This document shows positions 33,771 through 43,965 of a stretch of 64,000 nt of DNA, in pieces. This DNA is from Gramella sp. Hel_I_59 (GTDB lineage: Bacteria > Bacteroidota > Bacteroidia > Flavobacteriales > Flavobacteriaceae). Within the stretch, counting starts at the first letter, position 1. Each line of letters opens with the position of its first letter. Position numbers and translations under genes: made by a program. Under the pieces are notes generated by a model. It searched no databases and was not told the origin of the DNA. It saw only the letters and a list, made by a program, of their open reading frames with translations. The DNA lies in assembly GCF_006714895.1 (NCBI RefSeq), contig NZ_VFME01000001.1, positions 930,001 to 994,000 of the forward strand. Direction: 5' to 3'.

Positions 33771-35846
33771 ATGGAATCAATCTTACCAATTATTGGAATT
33801 GGAATAGGCGTATTGCTATTTCTAATCATCGTTTACTTCGCGATCATCGCGATGTTCTATAAAAAAATTCCCCAGGGACAGGCGCTCATCAGGACCGGTT
33901 TTGGAGGAACAAAGGTCGCTACAGATAAAGGTCTGTACACGGTACCTGTTTTTCATAAAACTGAGATCATGGATATTTCTGTCAAGAAGATCCAGATCGA
34001 AAGACTGGCGCATGAAGGTCTTATTTGTAGAGACAATATGCGTGCAGATATCAAAGTTGCCTTTTTCGTTCGGGTGAACAATGATATTGAATATATTAAA
34101 AAAGTAGCGCAGACCATAGGTGTGGACCGTGCATCAAAGATTGCTACGCTGGAAGATCTTTTTGAAGCAAAGTTTTCAGAAGCATTAAAGACAGTAGGTA
34201 AAAAATTCGATTTTATCGAACTCTATGAAGCCAGACGTGAATTTAGAGATGAGATCGTAAATATTATCGGTACAGATCTTAACGGCTATACGTTGGAAGA
34301 TTGTGCGATCGATTTCCTGGAGCAGACTTCAGTAAAAGAATTAAAGCCAGACAATATTCTGGACGCTGAAGGGATCAAGAAGATCACCGAGCTTACGGCA
34401 GTTCAGAATATGAAAGCCAACCTTATCAAGCGTGATGAGGAAAAAACCATCAGAAAGCAAGATGTGGAAGCCAGGGAAGCAATTCTTGAACTGGATAAGC
34501 AGTTAGCTGAAAAAGAAGAGCAACAGAAACGCGAAATTGCGAATATCAAAGCTCGTGAAACTGCAGAAACTCTGAAAGTAGACGAAGAAGAAAGACTTAA
34601 ATCTGAAACTGCCAGAATTGCTACGGAAGAAAAAGTGAAAGTTGCAGAAGAAAATATGCAACGCCAGATCATTGTAGCACTTAAAAATAAAGAGCGTACC
34701 GATGCTGTGGAGTCTGAAAGAGTTGAAAAAGACAGATTGCTGGAGGCTACCGAGCGTGAAAGAGTGGTAACTCTTGCGCAGATCGAGAAAGAAAAAGTAG
34801 TGGAGGTTGAGAAGAAAAACATCCAGGATGTGATTCGTGACCGTGTGATGCTGGAAAAAGGAGTGGTAGAAGAGCAGGAAAACATGAAAGATATTCAGGC
34901 ATTTAAAACTGCCGACAGGGATAAGCAGGTAAAAATTACTACTGCGGAAGCTTCTGCCCAGGAAGAACTTATTAAAACGACCATTGCTGCGGAAGCACAA
35001 AAAGAAGCTGCCAAGCAAAAAGCCGAAGAGATCAATATCGAAGCACTTGCTCATAAAGAAGCCAGCCAGAAACAAGCTGAAGCGAGGAAAATTCTTGCTG
35101 AAGCCCAGGCGAAAGAAGAAGCAACTGTTGGTATGTCTGAAGCTCAGGTAATGCATGCGAAGGCTGATGCCAACGAGCGTCAGGGACTTGTAGAAGCGAA
35201 TATCATCGAGAAAAAAGCACGTGCTGAAGCGGCCGGAATGGAAGCTAAGGCAGATGCTAAACGGAAAGATGGACTTGCCGAAGCAGATGTAATTAAAGAG
35301 AAAGCAATAGCCGATGCTTCAGGAATTGAGGAGAAAGCTGCTGCAATGAAGAAACTGGATGGTGTTGGAAAAGAACACGAAGAGTTCAAATTAAGACTGA
35401 ACAAAGATCTTCAGGTAGATCTTGCCAATATCAATATTCAGAAGGAAATTGCAGACGCACAGGCGCAGGTAATTGGCGATGCGTTGAAAGCTGCTAAGAT
35501 CGATATCGTTGGAGGAGAAACTATGTTCTTCGATCAAATCGTTGGCCAGATCACCAGAGGTAAAGGATACGACAGGCTTGTACAGAACTCTACGAACATC
35601 CAGGAGGTAAAAACCGCCATTCTTGGTAGTGAAGATGTGAAAGGGAATCTGCTTGAAAAAGTAAGAGACTTCGCTTCTAAATATGGAGTAAGTACCGAGG
35701 ATATTAAAAACCTTAGTATTGCCTCTCTTATTACAGATCTTAAAATAAAATCTGATGATAAAGAAGAGCAGACCATGCTCGGCAATCTTCTGAACCTGGC
35801 GAAAGGCCTGGGAATTCAGGATAAACCTATCTCAAAACTTAGATAA
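33771..35846 (+). CDS. Flotillin-like protein (YqiK type)
   Basis: From ATG 33771 (MESILPIIGIGIGV) the product is 691 residues. It has one N-terminal membrane segment, then an SPFH/band-7 domain at about 35-230 (IPQGQALIRTGFGGTKVATDKGLYTVP), a long Ala/Glu/Lys coiled coil at about 230-590 with EAxAKE-type repeats, and a C-terminal globular end. Bacterial flotillins oligomerise into membrane scaffolds that affect fluidity and protein clustering. The order YqiJ-like then flotillin matches E. coli yqiJ-yqiK. A longer frame to 33669 overlaps the previous gene and is rejected. Confidence 0.93.
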   Translation: MESILPIIGIGIGVLLFLIIVYFAIIAMFYKKIPQGQALIRTGFGGTKVATDKGLYTVPVFHKTEIMDISVKKIQIERLAHEGLICRDNMRADIKVAFFVRVNNDIEYIKKVAQTIGVDRASKIATLEDLFEAKFSEALKTVGKKFDFIELYEARREFRDEIVNIIGTDLNGYTLEDCAIDFLEQTSVKELKPDNILDAEGIKKITELTAVQNMKANLIKRDEEKTIRKQDVEAREAILELDKQLAEKEEQQKREIANIKARETAETLKVDEEERLKSETARIATEEKVKVAEENMQRQIIVALKNKERTDAVESERVEKDRLLEATERERVVTLAQIEKEKVVEVEKKNIQDVIRDRVMLEKGVVEEQENMKDIQAFKTADRDKQVKITTAEASAQEELIKTTIAAEAQKEAAKQKAEEINIEALAHKEASQKQAEARKILAEAQAKEEATVGMSEAQVMHAKADANERQGLVEANIIEKKARAEAAGMEAKADAKRKDGLAEADVIKEKAIADASGIEEKAAAMKKLDGVGKEHEEFKLRLNKDLQVDLANINIQKEIADAQAQVIGDALKAAKIDIVGGETMFFDQIVGQITRGKGYDRLVQNSTNIQEVKTAILGSEDVKGNLLEKVRDFASKYGVSTEDIKNLSIASLITDLKIKSDDKEEQTMLGNLLNLAKGLGIQDKPISKLR

Positions 35847-35854
35847 CTGGAAAT

Positions 35855-35882
35855 GCCGGTGCCTGGCACCGGCTTCTTTTTT
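35855..35882 (+). terminator. Internal terminator between the flotillin and AAA ATPase genes
   Basis: GCCGGTGC, loop CTG and GCACCGGC are followed by a T-rich tract. This strong GC stem lies 8 nt after the flotillin stop and 40 nt before the ATPase start. It should reduce the amount of ATPase relative to the membrane proteins. Confidence 0.85.
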
Positions 35883-35921
35883 AATCTACATCAATTACAT
35901 CACAAACTTCAGGAAGAGAAC

Positions 35922-38900
35922 ATGGCAAAGGAACCCATAAAGGAAGAGAATGCGCAAAAACTGGATGTTGGTACCTACGAGGTGATCCAGGGAAGACTGC
36001 AAAAGCAAAAAACTGAGTTACAATCCCGACTTCAGAAATTAAATGAAGAGCGACAGAAAGTTTTTGGTTCTTTGGAAACCAGGCTTATTGCCAATGACCG
36101 CATCAATACTGAAAACAACTGTATTGCGAGGGATATCGTTTCGCTTGGCAACACCTGCATTTTTGGTTACAATGTGCATTTTGGTTTGCGTACAGAAATT
36201 TCTTTGAACGATGTGATGAGTATTTACAGGTTTGAGAATAATTCTTTTGAAGCCATCGATACAGATCTACTGAAAAACGATGTTTTCGAATCTGATTTCA
36301 AAAATCTTTACAAGTATTACAGAAATACCATTTTCTCCAAATTTGCGGTTATTGGGAACTATCTTTATATGGTTTTCCGGTTAAGTGAGAGTGTGACCGA
36401 TATTAAGACCTTCAAATGGCTTATTAAAGATGAAGGTTTGCAATATGTGGACAATCGCAGTGATCACGAGTACAGACTACCGTCACAACATGAATTTAAC
36501 TGGCAGGAAGTTTCCAGGGATCAACACAGGCAGGGAGTTCATGCTCATGTTTCTATTCTGGATCGTGTTTTTGTAGAGACAATTGGCGGTGATCTTACGA
36601 TCAAGATCGAGGATAATACCAATGATGGAAAAGGAATCTTTTCCGAAGAAGTAGAGCACCGGGATCAAACGCTGGATGACGCACAGTATAGATTTGCAAA
36701 TCTTGGTAACCTGATAATTCTTGAGATTAAACCATTTCAGGAAGGTCCGCGTTATTTCGTGTATAATCATAAACTTCGGGAAGTTCAAAAGATCAGCAGT
36801 ATCAAGGATACCTGCGTTTTATTACCAGACGACCAGGGGATAATATTTCCAACTGGTTACTACTTACAAACCGGGGAATATCATTTGTTCGATCATAGTA
36901 TTCCGAATTTAAGATTTCAGGAAAAGATAAGTTCTCCAAATGGCGAGGATTTTCTGTATGTCTTCTATGCTCCGGAAAATGGACTCTACAACCTGATGAG
37001 CTATAATGTGATCTCTCAGGAAATCCAGACTCCAATTATTTGCAATGGTTTTACCATCCTTGAAAAAGGTGAACTATGCTATTTCAAGAACGAAAATGAA
37101 CAAACCAAACACCATGTGATCCAGATCTGGCAAACGCCATATCTTAAAGGTGATTTTGTGCCTTCCAGTCATGAGGATAGCATGTTATATAAGATAGGGA
37201 ACAAGGATATCGTAAAGGCGATGGCCGAGGTCAACGGACTCGTAAATCTTCTGAATAAAGAGGATAATTATGATGGTTTGTATGCAGATCTTTCCAAACG
37301 TTCCAAGGATATTCTGGATGCTTATTACTGGCTGAAAGAAGAGGAAACTCAGCTTCTAAATGAGCCACTTGGAGAAATAAACCAGGCTGCAAATGCTGCC
37401 ATGGATGAATTTCAGAAGGTGCTGGAACTCAAGAAGAATGCTAGGCAGAAAACTAACGAAATAGGGAAAGAAGCCGAGCAAATCTTTAATAAGATAAAAA
37501 GTTCAGGTTTTCGGAATATCAATGATTTCGTAAATGCATTGACGCAGCTCAGGTCATTAAGAGGAGAAGCGATCAGTCTTAAAGAAGTACGTTATGTAGA
37601 TGAACAATTTATTCAAAACCTCGAAGAGCAAATAGCTGAGCAAACTACAAAGATCTCGCGAAGATGCGTGGATTTCTTACTGGATGAGAAAGCTCTGAAT
37701 CCATATCATAAGGCAGTAAGTGATAAAGAAGAAAAGCTATCTGATATTAAAAAGGTGGTTGATGCCCGAAAACTTGAGGAAGAAGTCAATAAAACTTCAG
37801 AAGACCTTGAATTATTGATTGATATTGTTTCAAATCTTGAAATAGAGGATACTTCGCATTCTACAAAGATCATCAATAATATTTCCCTTATTTTTTCTTC
37901 GATCAACCAATTAAAGGCAGAGATCAGGAAGAAGCGAAAATCCCTTGGAAGTGCAGAAGCTCAAGCCGACTTTGCCGCGCAGTTAAAGCTTATCGATCAA
38001 AGTATCATCAATTACCTGGACATCGCCGATACTCCGGAAAAATGTGATGATTTTCAAACCAGGATTTCCATTCAGCTAGAAGAATTGGAGGGCAAGTTTG
38101 CCGATTATGAAGAATTTATTGAGCTGATTATTGAGAAGCGGGAAGAAGTTTATAATGCATTTGAAGCGCGTAAGAATACACTCGTAGAAAAACGGAATAA
38201 ACGTGCGGTAACTTTACAAAATTCCGCAGAAAGGATCCTGAAAGGTGTGCGGAAGAAATCTGAATCCTTTGATGAGGTTTCCGAGATTAATGCTTATTTC
38301 GCATCAGATATCCTGGTGAACAAAGCCAGAGATATTGCCACGCAATTACAGGAAATGGATGACAGTGGAAAGGCTGAAGAGATACAGTCTATGCTGAAGT
38401 CTGCCCGCGAAGATGCGCTTCGAAAACTGAAGGATAAGAAAGAAATTTACGAAGATGGCGATTCGATCATCAAGCTTGGGAAACATAAATTTGGCGTTAA
38501 TAAACAGGAGCTTGATCTTACGATCTTATTCGTGGACGATGCTTTGCATTATCATATTACTGGGACAGATTTCTACCAGAAGATCGAGAACGAAACACTT
38601 ATAAAATCTGAGCAATACTGGAGTCAGGATTATATTTCAGAAAACAAGAGTATATACCGAGCCGGTTTTCTTGCCTATAAATTATTCCGAAGATTTGGTG
38701 AAGAACTAAAGGACCATACGGAGGAAGATTTGATCAGGCTAGTGCAGGAGGAAAGTAGCAAAGACTATTCTGAAGGATACGTGAAAGGAATTCATGATCT
38801 GGATGCGGCAAAAATACTATCTGTGCTTCTGGAAAAGCATGAGGCTTTGGATCTGCTTCGGTTTCACCCCGTAATTAGGTCCTGCGCACAATTTTTCTGG

Positions 38901-40799
38901 AAATTTTCTTCTTCGGAAATCCGGTCAAATTTAGATCAGAATATAAAAGCTGCGGGAGAAGTGTTGCAGGTATTTCCAAATTCCAGAGAATACCAGTCAT
39001 TGCTGAAAATACTTACCAAAGATATTTATGAATTTGGACAGGAATCAGGAATTTTTGAACCGGAATTGGCTTCTGAAGTTGCTGAATACCTGTTTGAAGA
39101 ATTGCAAAATGATGATGATTTTCAAAAAAGCGGAATAGCCATCGGGATCAAAGAAGATTTCCTGAATATGCTGAAGTCGGAAAACGCCGATCTAAAATTT
39201 AAGGACAGTCTTAAAAGCCTGAGTTCAAACCAGGCAAAAGTTTCCTTGATCGAGCAGTGGTTAAAAGCATTTTTGCAAAGCAAACTAGATGATCAAACGA
39301 GCTTAAAAACCAAATATGTAAGTGAAGCAGCAGCGCTTATACTTTTTGAAGATGAATCTGTTCTAAATACGAAATTTACTTCACCATCTCAGCATATTGA
39401 GAATTTGAGAGGTGAGCATCGCCTGGTTCAAGCAGGAGTTTTCGATTTTAACTATCATGATTTTATAGCGACCTACAGAAGCTATTTTGAGATCGATGTT
39501 CCAGCTTACCACGAATTTAGAAAAGCCAGGCATGAAGTGACTCTTCAGCTCAAGGAAGATCTTAAACTTGAAGAATTCAAGCCGGGAACACTAAACTCCT
39601 TTGTTCGAAATAAATTAATAGACCAGGTTTATTTTCCACTATTTGGAGATAACCTGGCCAAACAGCTGGGCACCGTTGGAGATCAAAAAAGAACAGATCG
39701 AATGGGATTGCTGTTGCTTATTTCTCCTCCAGGTTACGGTAAAACTACCTTGATGGAATATATTGCCAACAGACTTGGACTGGTTTTTATGAAGATCAAT
39801 GGTCCGGCGATTGGTCACGATGTAACTTCAGTGGACCCATCTTCAGCTACTAATTCGGCAGCCAGGGAAGAGCTTAAAAAACTGAATCTTGCCTTTGAAA
39901 TGGGGAATAATGTGATGTTGTATCTTGACGATATCCAGCATTGTAATCCTGAATTTCTTCAGAAGTTTATATCTCTTTCCGACGGAACCAGGAAAATCGA
40001 AGGGATTTACAACGGTAGATCGAGAACTTATGATATGCGTGGGAAGAAATTCTGCTTGATCATGGCTGGGAATCCTTATACAGAAAGCGGCGAGAAGTTT
40101 CGAATTCCAGATATGCTGGCGAACCGTGCAGATATTTACAATCTTGGTGATATTATTGGCGATACTGCTCACCTTTTCAGATTGAGTTTGATCGAAAATT
40201 CATTGACCTCCAATCCTGTTCTGCATCAGCTTAGTAGCAAGAATTTTGATGATGTGTATAGATTGCTTGACAGAATCGAGAATAATAACCAGGAAGTACA
40301 GCTGGAAGGGAATTACTCGAACCAGGAAGTACAGGAATATGTGTCGGTTCTGGAAAAGGTCATACAAATACGGAACAATGTTTTGAAAGTGAATGCGGCT
40401 TATATCAAAAGTGCTGCGATGGAGGATGAATATCGAACAGAGCCATCTTTTAAATTGCAGGGTTCCTATCGTGATATGAATAAACTGGTGGCGAAAGTGG
40501 TTCCGGTAATGAATGATGCGGAATTGCAAACGCTTATTCTGTCACATTATGAAAGCGAATCTCAAACCCTTACTTCAGCTGCGGAAGCAAACTTGTTGAA
40601 ATACAAGGATCTTATTGGCAGTTTGAACGAAGAGGAACGTAGCAGATGGAATACCATTCAGGAAACTTTTCAGAAGAATAATAAACTAAAAGGTCTTGGG
40701 AACAAAAATGAGATGGCGCAATTGCTTTCTCAAATGATGGAATTTACAGATAATCTAGAGGGAATTAAACAAGTGTTGCAAAATGGATTCAATAAATAA
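35922..40799 (+). CDS. Very large AAA-family ATPase (annotated in relatives as DNA repair ATPase)
   Basis: I start at ATG 35922 (MAKEPIKEENAQKLD), because the frame open from 35853 lies in the terminator. The 1625 residues show an N-terminal coil at about 20-65, a beta-rich region to about 430, and coiled coils at about 430-850. The AAA core has Walker A PPGYGKTTLMEY near 1268, Walker B NVMLYLDDIQH near 1328, and a sensor-1 Asn in LIMAGNPYTESG. Relatives carry the name DNA repair ATPase, but the PspA/flotillin neighbours argue for a membrane-linked role, perhaps disassembling PspA polymers as Vps4 does for ESCRT-III. That is inference. Confidence 0.85.
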   Translation: MAKEPIKEENAQKLDVGTYEVIQGRLQKQKTELQSRLQKLNEERQKVFGSLETRLIANDRINTENNCIARDIVSLGNTCIFGYNVHFGLRTEISLNDVMSIYRFENNSFEAIDTDLLKNDVFESDFKNLYKYYRNTIFSKFAVIGNYLYMVFRLSESVTDIKTFKWLIKDEGLQYVDNRSDHEYRLPSQHEFNWQEVSRDQHRQGVHAHVSILDRVFVETIGGDLTIKIEDNTNDGKGIFSEEVEHRDQTLDDAQYRFANLGNLIILEIKPFQEGPRYFVYNHKLREVQKISSIKDTCVLLPDDQGIIFPTGYYLQTGEYHLFDHSIPNLRFQEKISSPNGEDFLYVFYAPENGLYNLMSYNVISQEIQTPIICNGFTILEKGELCYFKNENEQTKHHVIQIWQTPYLKGDFVPSSHEDSMLYKIGNKDIVKAMAEVNGLVNLLNKEDNYDGLYADLSKRSKDILDAYYWLKEEETQLLNEPLGEINQAANAAMDEFQKVLELKKNARQKTNEIGKEAEQIFNKIKSSGFRNINDFVNALTQLRSLRGEAISLKEVRYVDEQFIQNLEEQIAEQTTKISRRCVDFLLDEKALNPYHKAVSDKEEKLSDIKKVVDARKLEEEVNKTSEDLELLIDIVSNLEIEDTSHSTKIINNISLIFSSINQLKAEIRKKRKSLGSAEAQADFAAQLKLIDQSIINYLDIADTPEKCDDFQTRISIQLEELEGKFADYEEFIELIIEKREEVYNAFEARKNTLVEKRNKRAVTLQNSAERILKGVRKKSESFDEVSEINAYFASDILVNKARDIATQLQEMDDSGKAEEIQSMLKSAREDALRKLKDKKEIYEDGDSIIKLGKHKFGVNKQELDLTILFVDDALHYHITGTDFYQKIENETLIKSEQYWSQDYISENKSIYRAGFLAYKLFRRFGEELKDHTEEDLIRLVQEESSKDYSEGYVKGIHDLDAAKILSVLLEKHEALDLLRFHPVIRSCAQFFWKFSSSEIRSNLDQNIKAAGEVLQVFPNSREYQSLLKILTKDIYEFGQESGIFEPELASEVAEYLFEELQNDDDFQKSGIAIGIKEDFLNMLKSENADLKFKDSLKSLSSNQAKVSLIEQWLKAFLQSKLDDQTSLKTKYVSEAAALILFEDESVLNTKFTSPSQHIENLRGEHRLVQAGVFDFNYHDFIATYRSYFEIDVPAYHEFRKARHEVTLQLKEDLKLEEFKPGTLNSFVRNKLIDQVYFPLFGDNLAKQLGTVGDQKRTDRMGLLLLISPPGYGKTTLMEYIANRLGLVFMKINGPAIGHDVTSVDPSSATNSAAREELKKLNLAFEMGNNVMLYLDDIQHCNPEFLQKFISLSDGTRKIEGIYNGRSRTYDMRGKKFCLIMAGNPYTESGEKFRIPDMLANRADIYNLGDIIGDTAHLFRLSLIENSLTSNPVLHQLSSKNFDDVYRLLDRIENNNQEVQLEGNYSNQEVQEYVSVLEKVIQIRNNVLKVNAAYIKSAAMEDEYRTEPSFKLQGSYRDMNKLVAKVVPVMNDAELQTLILSHYESESQTLTSAAEANLLKYKDLIGSLNEEERSRWNTIQETFQKNNKLKGLGNKNEMAQLLSQMMEFTDNLEGIKQVLQNGFNK

Positions 40800-40969
40800 A
40801 TTGGTGAAATGATGAGAATTTAAGTAAACAACTGTTAATTTAAAACGTTGTTTTTAGTTAAAATGTGGATGCAGTCAAGATATAGTTTAATAGAGTCAAG
40901 TTGGATATGGAAAGGTCGATATAGAATGATACATTCGCCTCAATCTTAATAAAAACTTAAAATTATACT

Positions 40970-41992
40970 ATGAAGAAGACTTACCTACAAAACTTCTCAC
41001 TTATCGCTTTATCTGCAGCATTTCTAGGGCTAGGATCCTGTTCGAATGATTCTGCAGAATCTATAGATACTGATAGTATGAATCCAAGTGCAACTTCATT
41101 CGAGCTTGCGCATAATGAGAATGATTTCGTACAACTATCTGGACAGAAAGGTGCGTTTGAAAATGGATTGAAAACAACTACAGCTCCAGGTGATGATCGA
41201 GGGAGATACAATATCAGTCTAAGATATTTAGTACCACCAACTGAAAGACAGCAGGATGTTTTCGAATCTGCTGCTGCAAGATGGGAAAGAATTATAATTA
41301 AAGATGTACCATCGATTACTGGTACAATTCCTTCAGCTTTCTCAGGTGTGCCGCCAATTATCGAGAATGGAACTATAGATGATATTGTAATCGAAGTAGT
41401 GATTGCACCAATTGACGGACCAGGAAATATTCTTGGACAGGCAGGACCAAGGTTTACCAGAAATTCAGATGGATTAACCGTAACTGGTTTGATGTTCTTT
41501 GATGTAGCAGATCTTGAAACTCTTGATAGATTGGATCTATTTGAAAATGTTATCGTCCATGAAATGGGACATGTATTAGGTATAGGAACACTTTGGGACA
41601 GTAAAGGTTTACTTGCTGGAACAGCCGCTGAACCATATTTCGCAGGTCGTAAAGCAAATGTATTCTGGAATGCTGAAGGAGGAGTTGGAGAACTTCCAAT
41701 AGAAAATACAGGTGGTCCAGGAACTGCTTATGGGCACTGGAGAGAATCTATACTTAGAAACGAATTGATGACAGGTTATATAAATCTTGGAGAAAATCCT
41801 CTAAGTAGAATAACTGCTGGGTCATTAAAAGATCTTGGTTACGGAGCCGCATCTGTAGGGGAAACTTATGACCTTGTAAAAGGTGCACCAGGAGTAGATC
41901 TTGATGAATTGAATACAACATCTAAAGAAGGTCTATACATAGCTAAGATGGAAGAAGTTCTTCTACCAATTGGTGTTATTGAAGACAACTAA
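40970..41992 (+). CDS. Leishmanolysin-like (M8) zinc metalloprotease lipoprotein
   Basis: The 340-residue product has a lipoprotein signal with lipobox LGSC near residues 22-25, a Ser/Asp-rich linker and a metzincin core. HEMGHVLGIGTLW (near 195) gives two zinc His and the catalytic Glu. The third His is in AYGHWRESILRNELMTGY (near 255), which strongly resembles the M8 pattern HW...NELMTG. The protein is probably surface- or periplasm-exposed. It stands alone with a strong terminator. Its target is unknown. Confidence 0.88.
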   Translation: MKKTYLQNFSLIALSAAFLGLGSCSNDSAESIDTDSMNPSATSFELAHNENDFVQLSGQKGAFENGLKTTTAPGDDRGRYNISLRYLVPPTERQQDVFESAAARWERIIIKDVPSITGTIPSAFSGVPPIIENGTIDDIVIEVVIAPIDGPGNILGQAGPRFTRNSDGLTVTGLMFFDVADLETLDRLDLFENVIVHEMGHVLGIGTLWDSKGLLAGTAAEPYFAGRKANVFWNAEGGVGELPIENTGGPGTAYGHWRESILRNELMTGYINLGENPLSRITAGSLKDLGYGAASVGETYDLVKGAPGVDLDELNTTSKEGLYIAKMEEVLLPIGVIEDN

Positions 41993-42019
41993 TATTTAAA
42001 ATTCATATTTAGTTTTTCG

Positions 42020-42050
42020 AAGAATCCTGCCCCCGGCAGGATTCTTCTCT
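42020..42050 (+). terminator. Terminator after the metalloprotease gene
   Basis: AAGAATCCTGCC, loop CCC and GGCAGGATTCTT form a perfect 12-bp stem followed by CTCTTT. Confidence 0.85.
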
Positions 42051-42134
42051 TTATAAGCTAATCCAGGTAAAATTTAATTTTCAGTTTTCAATTAAATGAC
42101 AGAACTTTCGAAGTTCTAACCAAACCAACTTTTT

Positions 42135-43013
42135 ATGGCTTCAGGATTTTTTGCTTTACTGGATGATATTGCTGCATTGATGGATGATGTTGCGGTGATG
42201 AGCAAAGTTGCCGGTAAGAAAACTGCCGGATTGCTCGGTGATGATCTTGCTGTAAACGCAGAAAAAGCCAGTGGTTTTATTTCTGATAGAGAATTGCCGG
42301 TATTATGGGCCATCACTAAAGGTTCCCTTTTAAACAAGCTTATCATTCTGCCGGTCGCATTTTTACTAAGTGCCTTTGTTCCGGTGGCCATAAAGATCAT
42401 ACTCCTTATTGGTGGATTGTATCTGGCTTATGAAGGTGCAGAGAAGATCCATGAATACTTGTTTCCTCATAAACATGCGAAATCCACACCTGTTCCAGAA
42501 GATCTAACAAAGGAACAGATGTTAGAACGAGAAGATGAGAAAGTAAAATCGGCTATACTTACAGATTTTATACTTTCTGTAGAGATCGTAATTATTGCAT
42601 TAGGAACGGTGAGCGGGGAGGAGTTACCAACTCAAATTGGAGTAGTAAGTATTATTGCGCTTGTAGCCACTGTAGGTGTATATGGAGTAGTCGCTCTAAT
42701 TGTAAGAATGGACGAATTTGGAGCCAAGCTTATCAACATGAATGAGCAAACAGACAGCTTTTCAGATAAAGTAGGTCAATTCTTAGTAAATGCTTTACCG
42801 TGGGTGATCAAAGGATTGGCGCTTATCGGTACCATAGCATTGATGCTGGTTTCTGGAGGGATCTTCGTACACAATCTGGAATTTATTCATGACCTGGTAC
42901 ATTCTCTACCCACTATTCTTGGGGAATTCTTAGTTGGACTGGTTGTAGGAGCAATTGTATTACCTCTGGTTGGATTAGGGAAAAAGATATGGAAGTCGGT
43001 TTCCAACAAATAA
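42135..43013 (+). CDS. DUF808 (YedI) family inner-membrane protein
   Basis: The 292-residue product starts with the family opening MASGFFALLDDIAALMDDVAVMSK and has KTAGLLGDDLAVNAEKASGF soon after. About six hydrophobic segments follow (for example near 75-95, 140-160, 175-195, 225-245 and 260-280). The family is widespread in bacteria, and its function is not established. It lies 21 bp before an MscS-type channel gene on the same strand, so the two may form an envelope-stress pair. Confidence 0.9.
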   Translation: MASGFFALLDDIAALMDDVAVMSKVAGKKTAGLLGDDLAVNAEKASGFISDRELPVLWAITKGSLLNKLIILPVAFLLSAFVPVAIKIILLIGGLYLAYEGAEKIHEYLFPHKHAKSTPVPEDLTKEQMLEREDEKVKSAILTDFILSVEIVIIALGTVSGEELPTQIGVVSIIALVATVGVYGVVALIVRMDEFGAKLINMNEQTDSFSDKVGQFLVNALPWVIKGLALIGTIALMLVSGGIFVHNLEFIHDLVHSLPTILGEFLVGLVVGAIVLPLVGLGKKIWKSVSNK

Positions 43014-43034
43014 ATTTTAAATTTAATTACATAC

Positions 43035-43892
43035 ATGAATAGAAATTTCTGGCTCGAACTTAAAGAACAACTCCTTGACTTTTTGATCGAAATTGGTCCA
43101 GAGATATTTTATTCTGTCGTTACGCTTATCATTGGAATTTTTGCTATCAAAATTCTAATGAATTTGCTGAAAGGCGCTTTGCGAAGATCTAAAGTGGAAC
43201 TTTCTCTGAAAACTTTTGTAGAGAGTCTGAGTGTCTTTGTGCTCTACGGTTTTTTGTTTTTTGTAATTGGATCCATTCTAGGAATTAAGACGACCTCGTT
43301 TATTGCAGTATTTGGAGCAGCAGGTATTGCCATTGGTCTCGCCTTACAAGGCAGTTTGTCCAATTTTGCAGGTGGAGTGCTAATTCTGGTGTTTAAACCT
43401 TTTAAAGTTGGAGATCTAATCTACGTCAACGAGAATCTGGGGTTTGTAGAGCAGATAGATATTCTGTACACACGTATAAAAACCTTTGACGGAAGGATTA
43501 TTACAATGCCTAATGGTAATGTTTCCAATAGTGATGTAGATAACCGAACGATGGAAAAGTATCGCCGGATAGATCTAAATCTAAAGTTTGCTTTTGGTGA
43601 AGACATTGATAATTTAAGAAGGGTCATTATCGCAGGAATGAACAAGCATCCAAAATTAGCTACGCACTTACCGGTTGATGTCTGGCTAGATGAAATTGGA
43701 GAGTACGAAATGAAACTCAAGGCCAGATGTTGGGTTGAATCGATTGAATTCTGGCCGGCATACTGGGAACAATTGGAGGCGGTTAAAAAGGAACTTGATC
43801 GTGAAGGGATCAGAATCCCAATTCCACGCCATGAAATCTATAGAGGTGCTCAGGAAACCACTGAAATAGATGTAAAACCTTCTAATAATTGA
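43035..43892 (+). CDS. MscS-family mechanosensitive channel
   Basis: The 285-residue protein has three N-terminal membrane helices. The pore helix TM3 (SFIAVFGAAGIAIGLALQGSLSNFAGG, near 85-110) carries the usual Gly/Ala packing and is followed by VLILVFKPFKVGDLI. The beta domain includes DGRIITMPNGNVSNS, and the C-terminal alpha/beta domain ends PIPRHEIYRG. The length matches small-conductance MscS of E. coli. It would release solutes on hypo-osmotic shock, which suits a marine organism. Confidence 0.94.
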   Translation: MNRNFWLELKEQLLDFLIEIGPEIFYSVVTLIIGIFAIKILMNLLKGALRRSKVELSLKTFVESLSVFVLYGFLFFVIGSILGIKTTSFIAVFGAAGIAIGLALQGSLSNFAGGVLILVFKPFKVGDLIYVNENLGFVEQIDILYTRIKTFDGRIITMPNGNVSNSDVDNRTMEKYRRIDLNLKFAFGEDIDNLRRVIIAGMNKHPKLATHLPVDVWLDEIGEYEMKLKARCWVESIEFWPAYWEQLEAVKKELDREGIRIPIPRHEIYRGAQETTEIDVKPSNN

Positions 43893-43965
43893 TTCGAACA
43901 AACATAATTGAGCGTAACTAGCTAGAATTAATTAAAATTTTCTAAACCAATAACTGAATATATCT

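Noticed and set aside
34403..35156. Long minus-strand frames opposite the flotillin gene
   Set aside because: They mirror the Glu/Ala/Lys coiled-coil codons of the flotillin, giving Phe/Ser-rich nonsense, and have no family features.
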